A stretch of 64,000 nucleotides of DNA from Ostrinia nubilalis (taxonomy: Eukaryota > Arthropoda > Insecta > Lepidoptera > Crambidae): the NCBI RefSeq assembly GCF_963855985.1, contig NC_087106.1:2215001-2279000 (forward strand), in the 5' to 3' direction. A model generated the notes under the pieces. That model had not been told where the DNA came from, did no database searches, and was given only the letters and a program-made list of their open reading frames with translations. Both the position numbers and the translations under genes were made by a program. Below, one piece after another: positions 19,886 to 32,626 of this stretch. Every line of letters starts with the position of its first letter. The first letter of the stretch is position 1.

Positions 19886-20309
19886 GTTCAAACTAAAGAT
19901 CCAGTGCCTTGAGACTTCAATGTTGAGGTGCTGTTCAGGATTACATAACTATAGGAATTTCCCTTGACCTAGTTAGACTATGTCTAGACTATAGATCTTC
20001 AAGCTTGAAACCTAAGCTTGAAACTACTTGCTTAGTTTTGTTTTGTTTGGTTTTGTTGACGTTGTTTTGTTGCTGAATAAAACACAATTCATTTTTTTTT
20101 TCATTTTCAAACTGCCGTTTTATCAAAGCATATATACAAGATGCCTTTTTGGTGCGTGATCAAAGAATAAAAGCTGCTAAAAAGGAATACAGGAGCAGAT
20201 CCAAATTCTCGAAAAAAAATTATGCCCTATGGGGACGTCTAATTATTACTGATGACATTTTTGAAAGATATGACTTCCTTCTTTGAGGAAAAATTGTGGC
20301 TTTTGGTTT

Positions 20310-20378
20310 ACAGGCCGCTACCAACCGGCTTTTGTGGAAGTCATTAGGGGAGGCCTATGTTCAGCAGTGGACATGATG
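20310..20378 (+). mobile_element. RTE-type 3' end, family A fragment
   Basis: AGGCCGCTACCAACCGGC and GGGGAGGCCTATGTTCAGCA match the family A tail. Confidence 0.8.
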
Positions 20379-20839
20379 CCACATGATGGTGATCATGTGG
20401 CATTTGGGCAGCAGAATCAATTGTTTTTGTTTGATCACATAATCGGTCATTCTGTATACTATAGGAAAAAAATATTTATTTAAGCTTTAATGCCATATAA
20501 TTGGAACTTAAGGCGAACTTAAAATGCTAAAATTTTGTGCTTCTCAATCTCATATTAATTCTCTCATGCAGCACGTGGTGTAGGTAGGTTACTTACCTAT
20601 CGTAATTTATTATCATTATTATATCAGAACAGAGTTCAACAATTGATTGCTACGTTAAAATAATTTGACGCCATGAAATTTTGCGAATAAAAGCAACAAA
20701 GGCACTTGCCATTGTATGAAATGACCCGTACATTTTTGGATTTCTGTTTTCACTCCGATATAATGGGCGGTATGCAAATATCTGTGTGCATGTATAAACC
20801 TAGTTACTAATTGGTAGGGTATTGATTGCTTCTAAATAT

Positions 20840-21090
20840 CACAGGCCTGTAGAATGAAACGATATTCTTGACATGAATCTACATTTAGTTAAAAATAACT
20901 TAAAAAGACTTGAAGCCGTATAAATATTGAGGCAAAACGCCGATAGTGATGGCCCATGTTCCCGACTCATAATATGGCTACCGAGGGCAACGTCAGTTTT
21001 TAGTGGGTAGGTCCTGCTCTTTTGGCAGGGAGAACCCCACATAACCCACTAGCTGCCCCCGCTTTTTCCTGACGAAAAAAAATAGATGTC
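20840..21090 (+). repeat. retroelement 3' fragment with CCTGACGAAAAAA tail
   Basis: GATGGCCCATGTTCCCGACT, GAGAACCCCACATAACCCAC and CCTGACGAAAAAAAA resemble a LINE/SINE 3' end. Confidence 0.5.
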
Positions 21091-21162
21091 ACCTTAGCAT
21101 AAAATCTACACTCTAGTAGCAAGAACATTAAAACCTTTGACGTAAATTGTATTTAAAATACT

Positions 21163-21235
21163 AATCGTTCGTTCGTTCGTTTCAGCCAAAATTAAATGAC
21201 GTCCACTGCTCCATTCAATGCACCATTGGGCTATT
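21163..21235 (-). mobile_element. RTE-type 3' tail, family B
   Basis: CGTTCGTTCGTTCGTTTCAG and GACGTCCACTGCTCC are the reverse complement of the AACG-ended tail. Confidence 0.8.
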
Positions 21236-21239
21236 TTGT

Positions 21240-22200
21240 CGTTTCCTATTATTATTTTCAATTTAATTTAATACCAAGTCTTATCATAGACTTTGTGCAT
21301 TCATCTTTTGAATAGAGCGCTCAACGCCAATTTAGAACTCTAGTTAGGTAATAATCAGAAATCCTTTACAGTCCTGTCTTTTAAAATATAATACTATGGT
21401 ATATAAATATTTCAATTATTGAAGCAAATTAAATCCTTCATATTCATACGTAGCTAAGTCCCGGGTTAATCTAGGGCATCGCGAGTCATGATTTTAAACC
21501 TCCAAATTACAGGGCCGCTATATTAATAAAGCCCTATTTCCGATCCCCGAATAACAATAACTCACTTTGGGTCTTTTGTTACGTTTCAGTGGAAATCAAA
21601 CATCCTATTTTCGACCTTATCATGTTTGTTTAGGTAAAACATGTTACTCACTGTACCAACTCCCATATCTATCCAGAGCATGTAATCCTCAAATTTGCAT
21701 AACGCCGCAAAAATGTAGATTTTTGCCAAATGTAAGGTTTATCTGCGCGTAAAGCACACCCATCACATAAGACTGTACATTTTTGTAGAAAACCCGCATC
21801 TATTACAATGGAATAAAGGCTACGGTGATAAGCTTGATGTGTCGTTTGTATAGATTCTGGTGTGGGCTTTGTTTTCCTGTTTACAGATCGTAAGGTGGTA
21901 ATTCGACGGTTCTTGTGTTTGTCTCGTCTATGGAGAGTCGTAAAAGTAATTATTATTTATTTTCGAAACTAAGCTCTCAAAAATGCAAGTAATACTCAAG
22001 TAAGTACACTCCAAAACGAACTTAAGAGATTTAAATAATGTTCATTGTGTAACTTTATTAGCAAAAACCCCGTTCCATGAGAGTTTAACATTGTTGCTAC
22101 TATAAAATGACCAGGCGTCATGTGTTCTGATAATAGTTGTTAGTTACTTTGACTGGACAGTAAGTAATAAATCACTTTAGTTACCTACTTCAAAGTGTTG
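21240..22200 (+). other. intergenic, no recognisable feature
   Basis: AT-rich DNA without supported genes or repeats. Confidence 0.45.
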
Positions 22201-22692
22201 TGCAGTATAATTGAATGCGTTTCATTAAATTGACAGTCGACCATCAAGAAGATGAGGAGACCAACTGCCACTTGATAGAAAGAAATCGTAAAAAACATTG
22301 CAGTTTTAAAATGGCATGCTTTAGAAAGTTCTATTTCGGATTCAAAAACGAATGTCCAGCTCAAACAAGTTGTATGAATTCACCAACGCATTTCGCATCA
22401 AAAGCGCGCCAAAAGAACGAAGCGATTTATGTGTCAAAGGTTTTCAAAATGGCGGCGTTAGGTGCCAAACTTCATCCCCATTCATTCGGAGCGGGTGAGT
22501 GACTAATTAGGGTTGCCAACACTCTGTGACGTGTGGGTAAACCTTTTCGGCCGTTATGGAACCACGTTCTCTAATTAAACGTAACTGCGTATGGCCATAG
22601 GGGCAGGTTTGCACGTGCCTTGTACCCCTATTTGCTGGGCGCTAAGGTGCAGAATGGAATAACGTTTTAAATGGTCGGATTTCGTGGATAAA

Positions 22693-25281
22693 TATCGCAC
22701 CTTTAAATTTAAACCGTTACTAAACGAAATTATGAAATTTTGCAGGAGAGCCAAAATAAGAAAAAAGTCAATGTTTTTTTTCAATACAGTCAAAGGAAAT
22801 AGTATTTTAAGGCTTCTTAATGAGTTATATGATAGATATGTGCTAACGCTATGTTGTGTGATTTACAAAAATAAAATATTTTTATGTTAGTATTATTTAT
22901 TTTGATTTATATAATTATAGTCACACTTTACCATTTACTATTTTTTCATTTTTAAATAAATTACTATTTAAATTGCAGTCCAGATAATGTTACTATATTG
23001 AAAACTATTTAAATTTCAATGATATTGGTGATATTATTATACATTTAAATTTTATATCATAGAGTAGGTATTTGTGATGATGTTACAATATTAAAAAAAT
23101 AACAAACATTCGAAATCAACAATATTATAATACAAATTAAAGATATCCATACAAGCATTTAGCCTAGTTATTTATTAATCAGTCATAAGACATTTTGTAC
23201 CTTTAAATCATAGGAAGTATAACTGATAACGAATAAGAAAAAAACACACCTAGCAATTACAAAAAAAAACATAAAAAATATATTAAACTCAAGTAACAAT
23301 TTCAGCATTATTTCCCTACCCTCGAAAGGTTGTTCACATAGGTACCTACCTTAAATCACTTAATAATAAAAATAATGAACAATATTTTGTGGCCATTGCT
23401 CAGAATGGATGTAAGGTTGAGCCTCGTGGTACTAAAGAGCTCCTCCTCATAGACATAACCATTAGCCAACAAGTTCGGCGGAGCAGGAAAGCTCTCTCTG
23501 CTGCCTGGATTGACTATAAGAAGGCCTATGATTCGGTGCCTCAATCATGGCGGGAGAGGATCTTAGAGTTGTATAAGGTAGATACAACTCTGAGATCCTT
23601 TTTACGCTCATGCTCACGCATGGGGCAGTGGACTACAGTCCTTCGGCAGCCAGGTGGTGGTGAGAGGTCTCCTGATCCATTGAACTTCATAAGGATTGAG
23701 CGAGGCATTTCCAGGGTGACAGTTTGAGTCCCTTGTGGTTCTGCCTAGCACTGAATCCTCTTCGCACTCTGTTAAAGGATTCAGGGCTTAGTTATCGGCT
23801 ACGAAGAGGGGGTGAGGTCATTAGTCACCTGCTCTACATGGATGATCTCAAGTTGTTCGCAACAAAACGACAAGACCTGGTGAAGTTGCTAAAAACCACA
23901 CAGGTATTTAGCAACGCCATCAGGATGGAGTTTGGTGTAGACAAGTGTGCGGTCTTACATGTAGACCGGGAAAAGTTGTGAATTCTCCGAATTTACAACT
24001 TTCTGAGACAATGACACTCAAATCTTCTGTCCGAAACTGAGACCTATAAGTTTCTTGGTATGTCAGAATCGTTAGGTATATCGGTAGAAGACACAAACAA
24101 ATCGGTGAAAGAACGCTTTTGTAGCCGACTGACAAAAGTTTTTAATAGCCTTTTGTCTGGAGGCAACAAAGCAAGAGCTTTCAACGGTTGGGTGATGCCT
24201 CTACTAATATACTCCTTCGGCATACTCAGATGGACTCTGACTAAGCTTAACGCCCTGGATAGGAAGGTACGTCAGCAGCTCACACAACATCGCATGTTAC
24301 ATCCGCGCTCATCTGTAATGAGACTGTATATTCCACGGAAGTGGGGAGGTCGAGGCTTTTTAAATGCCAAGAACCTCCACAACCGTGAAGTGTGCAGTCT
24401 CAGGGATTATTTCCTTACCAATGAATGCGGAATGCATCGTGATGTTGCGGCAGTTGACAAAAGCCTCACGCGCTCTCCTTCGCGAACGAGAACTGGCGCA
24501 AGCCGCGGATCGGAATGACGTATCAGATTTGCATCTTGTGTAAAATTATAGTTAAAATTATATTAAGTTCGTCCATAAATGTTTGCCTTGGGTTCTTCGG
24601 AACATGAGGAATCTTTTTTAGCGTCCACAGCTTCCATAATGCGAGCCAAACGTGGGTTCCGGAAATACGACATCACCTGGAGCAAATAAATGCTTTTAAT
24701 CTATATTTTATTATAGACTAAAAAAATTGTTTCACTATTGTAACTAGGCATACCTATCATAAAATTTACTCATTGCTTATTGAAAAACTGTAATTAACGA
24801 AATAGGCACCCTTTAGTGATAAATATTATTAGATAAGTACCTAAAAAAATAAAGGCAAACTGTGACTATACCAACTGTTACCGTTTACCAAAGAAATTTT
24901 ATAATTAATTGTGTATTTTTTTTAAACGAAAACTGTGTTTAAACATATAGTCACACTTTACTCATTAAAAAAACTAAACAACTTACCTTTTTTGTGACGA
25001 ACGGCCGTTACTATCCAAATAATCAGACTATGAAATTAAACTTTCGTCATCACTCCAAAACAAACACGTTCTTACTTGCATAGACCCGTTATTGTATTTA
25101 GCGAGGCGTTCAAAGTTTGGCTTAGTAACGTTATGCTTTAACGCTAGATGGCGTTAGAAGGCAATTTTGAAGAAGTGGTCTATTTTATCTTGTAGTTTAC
25201 GTGTCCTTTAGTAAGATGGCGTTGATAACTCATTTTTGCGAAAAATTCGTTTAGTAACGGTTTAACTTTAAAGGTGCGATA
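22693..25281. mobile_element. long inverted-end element enclosing a LINE fragment
   Basis: TATCGCACCTTTAAATTTAA...CGTTACTAAACGAA at 22693-22730 is repeated inverted at 25244-25281 with about three mismatches. AGTCACACTTTAC also recurs near both ends (22919 and 24949). The interior is AT-rich apart from the R2/R4-like remnant. Confidence 0.65.
23378..24543 (+). pseudogene. degraded non-LTR reverse transcriptase (R2/R4-like superclade)
   Basis: The first frame reads QNGCKVEPRGTKELLLIDIT, then AAWIDYKKAYDSVPQSW (RT motif A) and GQWTTVLRQPGGGERSPDP. A one-base deletion near 23710 shifts the frame to SPLWFCLALNPL, then LLYMDDLKLFA (YMDD catalytic motif). Another shift or stop near 23980 precedes the C-terminal part with GNKARAFNGWVMPLLIYSFG and PRKWGGRGFLNAKNLHNREV. 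The 5' end is missing. The motifs fit the R2/R4/NeSL superclade; the exact clade is not certain. Confidence 0.8.
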
Positions 25282-25289
25282 TGTTGAGA

Positions 25290-25935
25290 GTTTTTGTATG
25301 TAAAAAGATTTAAGTTTTGTTTGAGTTGGAATGATTAGGGCTGAAACAGAAGCGCCTTTGTTTACGACATTATTAAAAGTAACTACCTAGGTGTTAGTAG
25401 ATTTATGGTGAGACCTCTTAATTTCATCATGTGTGACTGCTTAAATCTACTGTGGACATTGAAAGAAGTTTAAAGTACAATGTACTTGTTCAGTAGGTAT
25501 TTAAATCATCTGTTGCTGAGTTAATCTTTTTTAAGTAAACTAAAATGAACTAAAAGATTACGGCAAATTCTTAAAAACAATTAACAATAACATTAAAGAT
25601 AACGTAATCTCGTGCATGTGTTTGCTGTGAGAGATAAAAAATCAACAATGTCTTGCTCTTTTGTGCAAGTGATAAAAACTTTTTGTTTCTAAAAATATCA
25701 AATTCATCTTTTCTTTTCAAGCTAGTTTTTGAATGTGCAGGAATTTGTGTCAGCCCTATTGTTATAGAAATGAATAAAATAAGCGAATATTACAAAATAC
25801 TTAACTGTTTTTTCAACTGCATAAAAATTAAACACACGTTAACCCTATTCCTTGTAACTTTATAACGAGCAAATAGGTACCTACATAGTTAACTTTTATT
25901 TTCCGTTTGGGTCAGTATTGCAATACAGTCTTAGT
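25290..25935 (+). other. intergenic AT-rich DNA
   Basis: No recognisable genes or repeats. Confidence 0.45.
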
Positions 25936-25942
25936 GGTCTTA

Positions 25943-26060
25943 GGCTGAGTTGCACCACTTTATTTTAACCGTAACAATAACAATAACCGGTGCTTTCTGT
26001 ATGGAGTTTGACAGATTTTTGATGTTTGTCAAAGTTAAAATAAAATGGCGCAACTCAGCC
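25943..26060. mobile_element. Harbinger-type MITE (GGCTGAGTTGCACCA family), copy 2
   Basis: The ends GGCTGAGTTGCACCA and GCGCAACTCAGCC are flanked by TTA at 25940-25942 and 26061-26063. The core has CCGGTGCTTTCTGTATGGAG, inverted relative to most other copies. Confidence 0.9.
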
Positions 26061-26689
26061 TTAGTGATTATTTTCATGTATTGTTAGTGAATGCTTAATC
26101 AAATCGAATCGATTTCGACCTCCGACTAATTAAAGAAAAGGAATAATTTGTAGGTACTTTATGCTCATCCCTATTTTATAATAGGTACGTCGAAATAACT
26201 AAGTTTGTACATAATTATTACCACGCTATATTAATTCTAGAATCATTAAAACAGACACAACCTACATAAATAAATTTTCAAGTTGACCCGCTTAGAAAAC
26301 GAACCAGTGACCCTAGGCTTTGACAAGGCGATCTCCGACGGGCGCACCACTGTGTTTTGGAGGATATGATGACTCATCGCTATGGCATTCCCTGTGTAAA
26401 TGTAAAGTAGGCATAATTTCAAAATAAATCAAAAGAAATACAAATACCTACGATTAATTTTATTTTATCAACAAGCAAATTTGGACAACTTATTTTATAA
26501 TCAAGTTAATTTAATTTCTTTTAATTGAACCATGTAGGTACCTACCTACTTAGATATTTTATGTTGATTTACGCTTCAAAAGAATCATTGTCGACAAAGT
26601 CTTGTCTACTCCGAAACGAATCTTACTTGGACACAAAAGAAAGTTTAAATAAAAAGTCCAGTCAAAACATTTAACTCCCTTCACAAGAA

Positions 26690-27383
26690 TGAAGTTGGCC
26701 GTAGTTTTTGCAAACTAACTTAGCGCTAGCTTCACTCGCGTGTGACTCGGACTGGCTCCTTCGAGCAAGCGTCCGTGACTGTTAACAAAAACAAACCCGT
26801 TTATTGACGTTCGAAACTAACTTACCAACACGCATAGCGCCATAATTTCACAATGAACCCAAAACAAACTAACATAATAGCGGATTGTATTGTTATAATA
26901 ATGTCAACAAAGTTTTTACTCTGTTTTAGAGCAATCGCCGCGGCAACCTTGCTAAGTTAAGGAGCGCAACAGTTTGTTCCTGCAACGCGCGCGCGTGCTC
27001 TTCTTGCATTTTGTTAGGTTATATCTCCGCGCTCGTCTAACCAGTCGTCCGGCGTTGTCTATGCGGGGTTATCGCGTCGCGTTTTTGTCCGTAAACTTAA
27101 ACTTGCGTCGATATTTACCGAGAAATGTTGTATATTGTCACAAAACTAATTGTGTTGGCCTAATGTGATGTTGCGGAGTGTGTTTGTGTATTAGTGTGGA
27201 TGTTATCAAGTGATTTAAAGTGCATTTTCTCAGTGATTCATCTGTTGAACGAGAAATTCAGTTAAGTTCGTCATAGATGTAGTATGGTATGGTTATGATG
27301 GTGTGTAACAACGAAAGTATTTTGTGAACGTTGGCATTTTTGGACCCGCTCTATCGCTTCTCAAACAAAGATTGAGGAAAAAG
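26690..27383 (+). promoter_or_regulatory. possible promoter and 5' noncoding exon of an unseen gene
   Basis: This segment is richer in CpG than its surroundings (CGCGCGCGTGCTC, CGCGTCGCG). It runs into sequence with no long ORF and ends GAGGAAAAAG before a donor GTAATG at 27384. Initiator-like TCAGT/CCAGT words occur (27038, 27230). The pattern fits a TATA-less insect promoter with a noncoding first exon, but there is no coding continuation in the window, so this is an inference. Confidence 0.3.
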
Positions 27384-28280
27384 GTAATGAATTCTTTTAT
27401 TCCTTTTCAGCATAGGATTCTTTCATCTTAAAATTATTAGTTCGGCTGTATGACTAAGCGGTTGACTATTTGACGCTTATAGGATCATAAGACCTTAAAA
27501 CCTACATTACTATGAGTTGCAGCGCGCACTTATTAATACAATTTACTAGTTGATTTTTATTGACCTCAATATCGTTAAGCAAGCGTGTAGGTAGGAGATA
27601 TGCCTATCAAATAATACCTATGTATAATTTAAGACTGATTTACCTACTTAAATTAGTGCAAGACAGGTTTATCCTAGTAGCTGAAGAATAATGCCAGATA
27701 AATACTGTATTTGTTTTCATCAATCTATCTTGTCAGTTGAATTCTTCCTAGCAACTAAGTATTGTAAGAAAACAATGCATTTTTGAAGGTCAAAAGCAAG
27801 ATAAGAAATGCTTTAAATAAACGCCTATTTTACCTTTGTTACAAAACCCGTTATGTAGACAATTACTTGTCCAATATCACTAGTAGTTATGAATCAAATG
27901 GTTTATTAAAAACTACTGAATCATGGTCCAGCTGTTGACCTGTAGGTATTTTATTCATTCCTATTTGGTAGATCAGTAGGCTTTGAAAAACGTGTCATCG
28001 GCTATATGACAAGGATAGCACTAATGCCATCTCTGTCATTTTGAACGATAACGATTTGATGTTGTTTTGTTTTAAGAACCCTCGCCACTTAAAAGAATTT
28101 CAACTGACTCATTCTACTGAAGGAGCTCTGAGAAACAAGTCGTAAAAACTACTTGTTACGAAGAGAGGATGTCGTGTGGTTAACAGTTAAGTTAGATTAA
28201 TTTTGTTAACTTAACTGTTTGTTGTGCACGGATGGCATGTTATAGGCGCTGGTTTGCAACAGTGGTAGGTAGGTACCTAA
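27384..28280 (+). other. AT-rich, possible first-intron sequence
   Basis: No exon, RNA gene or defined repeat seen. Confidence 0.4.
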
Positions 28281-28284
28281 CTAA

Positions 28285-28501
28285 ATCTATATCTATAAAA
28301 GCGAAAGCTGCTGAACACTGATTGATTGACTCACTCATCACGAAATCTCAGTAACTACAAGTGCTAGGAGTCTCAAATTTTGCATGGGGGTTGCTTTTAG
28401 AACGTAGGTGCTCACTAAGAACGGATTTTACGAAACTTCACCCCTAAGGAGGTAAAACGGGATCCACGCGTACGAAGTCGCGGCGCGGCGCGGTCCGCTA
28501 G
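28285..28501 (+). mobile_element. non-autonomous Helitron, GATCCACGCGTACGAAG subfamily
   Basis: CGAAACTTCACCCCTAAGGA and GGGATCCACGCGTACGAAGT are followed by GCGGCGCGGTCCGCTAG, the hairpin and CTAG terminus. Confidence 0.85.
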
Positions 28502-28544
28502 TTTTAAATAAAACATAAAATACATAGGTACATAGGTAGGTACT

Positions 28545-29942
28545 GGGTCATTCCATCGTTTCGGGTGTTACGTTCGTACACACATATTCAACAATTTCTT
28601 GTATTTTGAAATAGTATTTTAATAATGTTAGTGCCTTAATCTGTCCGTTTTTAGTTGTTTTATCTAAATAATAAAGTTTGTATAGCTTAGAATGTAGGAT
28701 AACGAAAATATGAGCCGAAAAGTGTGCGTTTCGGGCGTTACGAGATTTTGCTTCTATGTTCTGACTGTTGCTGCATTTACTCGAAATTTAGCGAATTTTC
28801 TTAAGGAATCATACCTAAAACTTACAGGACTTCTAAAGTATGAAATTTACAAACCATGTAACATACAATCACTGTTACATAAAACGTTTTACTATTTTTT
28901 TATAAATTTTTTCTTTGTTTCGGGTGTTACAATGGTTCTGTTTCGGGTGTTACGAGTACGAAAATCCAACTCGTTTTATCGATAAAATCGGTGTTTTATT
29001 AGTCTCTAGGTACTACAAAATAAGGAGTACAACAAATAAACACAAATAGAGCGAATTCTGGTTTGAAATTACGAAGCAGCTTTTTTTAAAAAATATACAA
29101 AGTTCGAGTTTAATTTTTCCTCAGCATACAGCTTTTTCTATTGTTTTTGGCTTAAAATAGCATTACTTTAATTTATAATTACGATATTTATTGGAAATGT
29201 CGAACATCGAGGCTTTTTAACAATACCTTAATTTTAGTGTGAAGTCGACATTTCAAAAAAGTCTTAAATAGAGAAATATGACTCCTTTTCCGATGCCAGC
29301 GCTAGTGGGAGGTCGAAGGAGCCTCACAGTAATACTTTTTGACTTCTCCAAGCAATATATACGCATTATCGACATATAAATAAAAATGTAATACCCGAAA
29401 CGTTTCGGGTGTTACAGTTTTTAATCAAGAAAAAAATATACTAAATTAGTATCATGCTCAGATATTAGTTAGTATTTGAAATCATTACTACCATGACCTT
29501 ACTTTTACCAAATATTGTTACCCTAATCCATGTGTAAGGTACAATAATAAAACAAATACCTGTTTTTTTGTTTCGGGTGTTACATCGCCGAAGTATCAAG
29601 AAAACACACTTAAAACTTGATGATTATCAATTTTTTTGGGACTATGACGCTATCTACCAATACTATGATAAATACCCTTAAATCATATAGTGGCAAAACG
29701 GTTCACAGATTGATAGTTTTTTTTAAATCGTATTACCAATAATAAGAGAGAAAATGATCATTCAAACAGTTGACTTAAGTATAGACTTTGAAGACTTATA
29801 ACTTAAAAATTACTTGTTTCTTCCAGATTTTTTTTGTTGCACATTATAATTTGGAATGTTTACTTTCAAAATTCATCAGATTTAATGTGAAAAGAACATA
29901 TTTAGTTTTTCGCCCTCGGTAACATTTGTCATGTAATGACCC
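28545..29942 (+). mobile_element. 1.4-kb TIR element (GGGTCATTCCAT family), copy 1
   Basis: Starts GGGTCATTCCATCG and ends CATGTAATGACCC, flanked by TACT on both sides. Inside are seven GTTTCGGGTGTTAC-type words (28558, 28728, 28917, 28940, 29402 and 29570 forward; 29389 reverse). The 91-codon ORF at 28710 is largely created by these words and is probably not a gene. Confidence 0.92.
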
Positions 29943-30083
29943 TACTTCTAATAAGAGATCACCAGGCCTCCCCAAACAAAGGCAAGTAAACACAGTCATT
30001 GCTGTGTATTTCAAGGTAGGTAGCTACCTACAGTCGACAGACTACACATTTTTACAAAAACGTACCTACTCGTACCTATTACA

Positions 30084-31482
30084 GGGTCATTCCATGACAA
30101 ATGTTACCGAGGGTGAAAAACTAAATATGTTCTTTTCGCATTAAATCTGATGAATTTTGAAAGTAAACATTCCAAATTATAATGTGCCACAAAAAAAATC
30201 TGAAAGAAACAAGTAATTTTTAAGTTATTAGTCTTCAAAGTCTATACTTAAGTCAACTGTCTGAATGATCATTTTCTCTCTAATTATTGGTAATACGATT
30301 TAAAAAAAAACTATCAATCTGTGAAACGTTTTGCCACTATATGATTCGAGGGTATTTATCATAGTATTGGGAGATAGCGTCATAGTCCCAAAAAAATGGA
30401 TAATCATCAAGTTTTAAGTGTGTTTTCTTGTTACTTCGGCGATGTAACACCCGAAACAGAAAAACAGGTATTTGTTTTATTATTGTACCTTACACATGGA
30501 TTAGGGTAACAATATTTGGTAAAAGTAAGGTCATGGTAGTAATGATTTCAAATAGTAACTAATATCTGAGCATGATACTAATTTAGTATGTTTCTTTCTT
30601 GATTAAAAACTGTAACACCCGAAACGTTTCGGGTATTACATTTTTATTTATATGTCGATAATGTGTGTATATTGCTTGGAGAAGTGAAAAAGTATTACTG
30701 TGAGGGTCCTTTGACCTCCCACTAGCGCTGGCATCGGAAAAGGAGTCATATTTCTTAATTTAAGACTTTTTTGAAATGTCGACTTAACACTAAAATTAAG
30801 GTATTGCTAAAAAGTGTCGATGTTTGACATTTCCAATAAATATCGTAATTAGAAATTAAAGTAATGCTATTTCAAGCCAAAAACAATAGAAAAAGCTATA
30901 TTCTGAGGAAAAATTAAACTTGAACTTTGTATATTTTTTTAAAAAAGCTGCTTCGTAATTTCAAACCAGAATTCGCTCTATTTGTGTTTATTTGTTGTAC
31001 TCCTTATTTTGTAGTACCTAGAGACTAATAAAACACCGATTTTATCGATAAAACGAGTTGAATTTTCGTACTCGTAACACCCGAAACAGAACCATTGTAA
31101 CACCCGAAACAAAGAAAAAATTTATAAAAAAATAGTAAAACGCTTTATTTAACAGTGATTGTATGTTACATGGTTTGTAAATGTCATACTTTAGAAGTCC
31201 TGTAAGTTTTAGGTACGATTCCTTAAGAAAATTCGCTAAATTTCGAGTAAATGCAGCAACAGTCAGAACATAGAGGCAAAATCTCGTAACGCCCGAAACG
31301 CACACTTTTCGACTCATATTTTCGTTATCCTACATTCTAAGCTGTACAAACTTTATTATTAAGATAAAACAACTAAAAACGGACAGATTAAGGCACTAAC
31401 ATTATTAAAATACTATTTCAAAATACATGAAATTGTTGAATATGTGTGTACGAACGTAACACCCGAAACGATGGAATGACCC
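30084..31482 (-). mobile_element. 1.4-kb TIR element (GGGTCATTCCAT family), copy 2
   Basis: Inverted relative to copy 1 and separated from it by 141 bp. Flanked by TACA on both sides. Very similar throughout, with the same motif positions. Confidence 0.92.
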
Positions 31483-31489
31483 TACAATA

Positions 31490-32180
31490 ACATAAAGTGC
31501 CATTATTATTTAACTTGTCTTTACTTATCAAGTTCCACAACACACGGACATTTGCCGGATTGCCGGAGGCATTTCTCAGAATAACCGGACTCAGGCTATT
31601 TAGGTTTTTTTAATTGACCCGACCGGATATCAAACTGGTGCCTGAGGCGATTATGTACTCCGTCTGTCCATCTTGTAACTAGCTCTTTTTTGTTCATCAT
31701 CATGTACCATTATCCTATCCATGACATTGACAGCGAGGCCGTCAATACAGGATCGCTGGTTCCGATTTTTGCCATGTTGGAAACCATATAGTTGAACGAT
31801 GGTAGCACCCCCCTGTCATTGAGTTTGGTGGGACAGTTCAGCGTGGGTCATATATACATATGTACCTTCTATATCTGTCCTCGTACTACTCGTACCTATA
31901 AGTTTGTTATGAGAGTGTTCACCTTATGAGCCGTTGTCCGAACATTGAACTGTCACTGTTGTAGACACAAAACGCATAATATTATTATGTCAATCAAAGT
32001 ATCTACCTAATACAGAGTGAAAAGCTTAACTTTACATTATAAACCCCTTGATATTTCGCCAAGGCATTAAAATGTGGGAGGGAGTTGTGTTGGCGTGGGG
32101 AAGCCCCTAGCAGAATTAGGTAGATTAAAATAAAGGTTGCATATCATAGCTATAAATAGATCTATTCCAGACACCTCATT
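31490..32180 (+). other. no recognisable gene
   Basis: Mixed-composition noncoding DNA with no assigned element. Confidence 0.4.
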
Positions 32181-32188
32181 GTGTAGAC

Positions 32189-32434
32189 CAGTGTTTTTCA
32201 ACCTTTTTCATGACGCAACCCCCCTAGCATGAAAAAATTTTTTGCGACCCCCCGACCCCGTTCGCTTTTTTTCATGCCTTTTACGAAGATGTTGTAGGGA
32301 CCGAATTTTTCAATCTATACAACATTTATGCTGAGTTTTTTTTTACTGAGGTAGTTTTTACGACCTCTCGCGACCCCCCTATAGAGGCTTCGCGACCCCC
32401 CAGGGGGTCGCGACCCACAGGTTGAAAAACACTG
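32189..32434. mobile_element. hAT-type MITE, CAGTGTTTTTCAACC ends, 8-bp duplication
   Basis: CAGTGTTTTTCAACC and GGTTGAAAAACACTG are perfect 15-bp inverted ends, flanked by GTGTAGAC at 32181-32188 and 32435-32442. The right part carries GGGGGTCGCGACCCACAGG. The ends resemble those of Charlie/SPIN-type hAT elements. Confidence 0.93.
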
Positions 32435-32484
32435 GTGTAGACGACAGCCCATAAGTTGCGGAATTGCGTAGTTTGAAAAATTTT

Positions 32485-32626
32485 ACGCCCGTATTCACAA
32501 ACGATGCTTGCTTGAAGTAGCAAATCGAACGCACAGCGTTGAATAGAGCTCTGTGATTGGTTCATGTCACCCTGTGCTTCCACGCGCACTGTGAGACCTC
32601 ATAGTAATGTTTGTGAATACGGGCGT
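32485..32626 (+). mobile_element. CGCCCGTATTCAC-type MITE, intact
   Basis: ACGCCCGTATTCACAAAC and GTTTGTGAATACGGGCGT are perfect 18-bp inverted ends. Confidence 0.92.

Noticed and set aside
22215..22502. 95-codon ORF ending near a donor-like GGTGAGTG
   Set aside because: No domain, no matching acceptor or partner exon, and composition similar to flanking DNA; could be a chance ORF.
28710..28985. 91-codon ORF conserved in the three 1.4-kb elements
   Set aside because: Most differences between copies change the amino acid, the third copy is frame-shifted near its end, and part of the frame is just the translated 14-bp motif (VSGV). It is conserved because the DNA copies are young.
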